A stretch of 6,493 bases of DNA from Ruminococcaceae bacterium UBA5450 (GTDB lineage: Bacteria > Bacillota > Clostridia > Oscillospirales > Acutalibacteraceae), in NCBI GenBank assembly GCA_002424295.1, contig DIQY01000133.1, forward strand, positions 1 through 6,493. Reading direction: 5' to 3'. The position numbers and the translations under genes were made by a program. This document shows positions 5,805 through 6,493 of the stretch, one piece after another; positions within the stretch are counted from its first letter, which is position 1, and every line of letters starts with the position of its first letter. A model generated the notes under the pieces. The model made no database searches, was not told the origin of the DNA, and saw nothing but the letters and a program-made list of their open reading frames with translations.

Positions 5805-6493
5805 ATGACCCGAAAACAAATTATCATGTCCACAGTTGCGGCTGCGATTGTTCTGACCGCAGGTGGTTTCGCGGTTAAAAACGGAATGGAGGCAAAGGCA
5901 GCACAGCAGAATCTCAATTATAGTTATACAAGAGCAATGGGAGACTTGCGGGACAGCATAAAAAGTGTACAGACTACATTGGAAAAAGGTGCCTATGCCA
6001 ATACGGCAACACAGCAAAACGGACTTGCAGCCAGGCTGGTCAGACAGACAAGCCTGGCGAAAGGAGCTTTGAGTGCCTTGCCTGTTGACGATGATTCTCT
6101 CAATACAATTTCTAAATTTATCACGCAGGTGGGAGATTTTTCTATGACGCTTTCTGAGGAAGTCAGCGCCGGAAAACAAATTACGGACGAACAGTATGAT
6201 ACCATGAAGCAGCTTTCCAAATATGCACAGACTTTGAATCAAGATTTAACGGACGTAAAACCAGTCTTTAATGGGCAATTTTCAGATCAATTAAAAGAGA
6301 CGGCGGAAGATTTTACCGATTTTCCATCTTTAATTTATGATGGACCGTTTTCTGATGAAGTTATGCAGAAAAAACCTGAATTTTTGGAAGGAAAAGAAGA
6401 AATTTCTCAGGGAAACGCAGCGCTCAACGCAGAAAAGTTTCTGGGAATTGATGTGAATTCGCTTGATCATACACAGGATACGGAAGGAAATCT
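5805..6493 (+). CDS. ypeB: Spore germination protein YpeB, N-terminal part (cut by window edge)
   Basis: An open frame of 229 codons plus two bases runs off the right edge. The family is about 450 residues, so roughly half is present. A short basic N-terminus and a hydrophobic segment (about residues 6-24) form an uncleaved signal anchor. A mainly helical region (about 35-170) follows, then FPSLIYDGPFSDE (173-185), which closely matches the YpeB signature YDGPFSDH; here Glu replaces His. AALNAEKFLGID (205-216) begins the next domain. YpeB stays anchored between inner membrane and cortex in spores and stabilises the cortex lytic transglycosylase SleB; C-terminal PepSY-like domains would lie beyond the window. 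The start ATG has AGGAGG (5790-5795) 9 bases upstream. In Bacillus ypeB follows sleB in one operon; here the upstream neighbour is divergent murD, so sleB is not directly upstream and could only be downstream or elsewhere. Confidence 0.88.
   Translation, partial: MTRKQIIMSTVAAAIVLTAGGFAVKNGMEAKAAQQNLNYSYTRAMGDLRDSIKSVQTTLEKGAYANTATQQNGLAARLVRQTSLAKGALSALPVDDDSLNTISKFITQVGDFSMTLSEEVSAGKQITDEQYDTMKQLSKYAQTLNQDLTDVKPVFNGQFSDQLKETAEDFTDFPSLIYDGPFSDEVMQKKPEFLEGKEEISQGNAALNAEKFLGIDVNSLDHTQDTEGN

Noticed and set aside
5796..6242. 148-codon open frame on the minus strand opposite ypeB, and a nested 75-codon frame
   Set aside because: They lie antisense to a gene with a clear ribosome site and the YpeB signature, and their proteins have no recognisable domain.

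Overview
The window looks like chromosomal DNA from an endospore-forming, low-to-mid GC Firmicute. A clostridial anaerobe is most likely, possibly in the Oscillospiraceae/Ruminococcaceae; that family-level placement is inference from gene content and style. The evidence is a YpeB-type spore germination gene, strong GGAGG ribosome binding sites, a TTG start codon, sigma-A-like promoters, and a 'methionine gamma-lyase family' gene of the type common in Firmicutes. I see no insertion sequence, phage gene, CRISPR array or recombination site.

Layout, read from the right edge to the left. At 5805 to the right edge, on the + strand, is the start of ypeB (spore cortex lytic enzyme partner). It is cut by the window end, and its C-terminal half is not visible. 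Divergent from it, across 149 bases holding back-to-back promoter candidates, is murD (peptidoglycan precursor ligase) on the - strand, standing apart from the usual division/cell-wall cluster. Downstream of murD is a 119-base gap with a perfect 11-bp inverted repeat. The repeat brackets a TATAAT box, so it may be an operator, a weak terminator for murD, or both.

Next comes a tight four-gene - strand unit: two paralogous M42 metallo-aminopeptidases (junction TAATG), a cysteine-rich GNAT-like acetyltransferase (junction ATGA), and a PLP-dependent methionine gamma-lyase family protein (23-base gap carrying a strong ribosome binding site). The last 94 bases at the left edge hold a well-formed promoter and the first 31 bases of a tRNA-Leu gene on the - strand.

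Functionally, murD and ypeB both concern the cell wall: one makes precursor, the other supports cortex breakdown at germination. The four-gene unit suggests peptide trimming by two aminopeptidases joined to a PLP enzyme that may act on sulfur amino acids. The acetyltransferase's substrate is unknown. The pathway link is inferred from co-transcription and family membership, not shown by the sequence.
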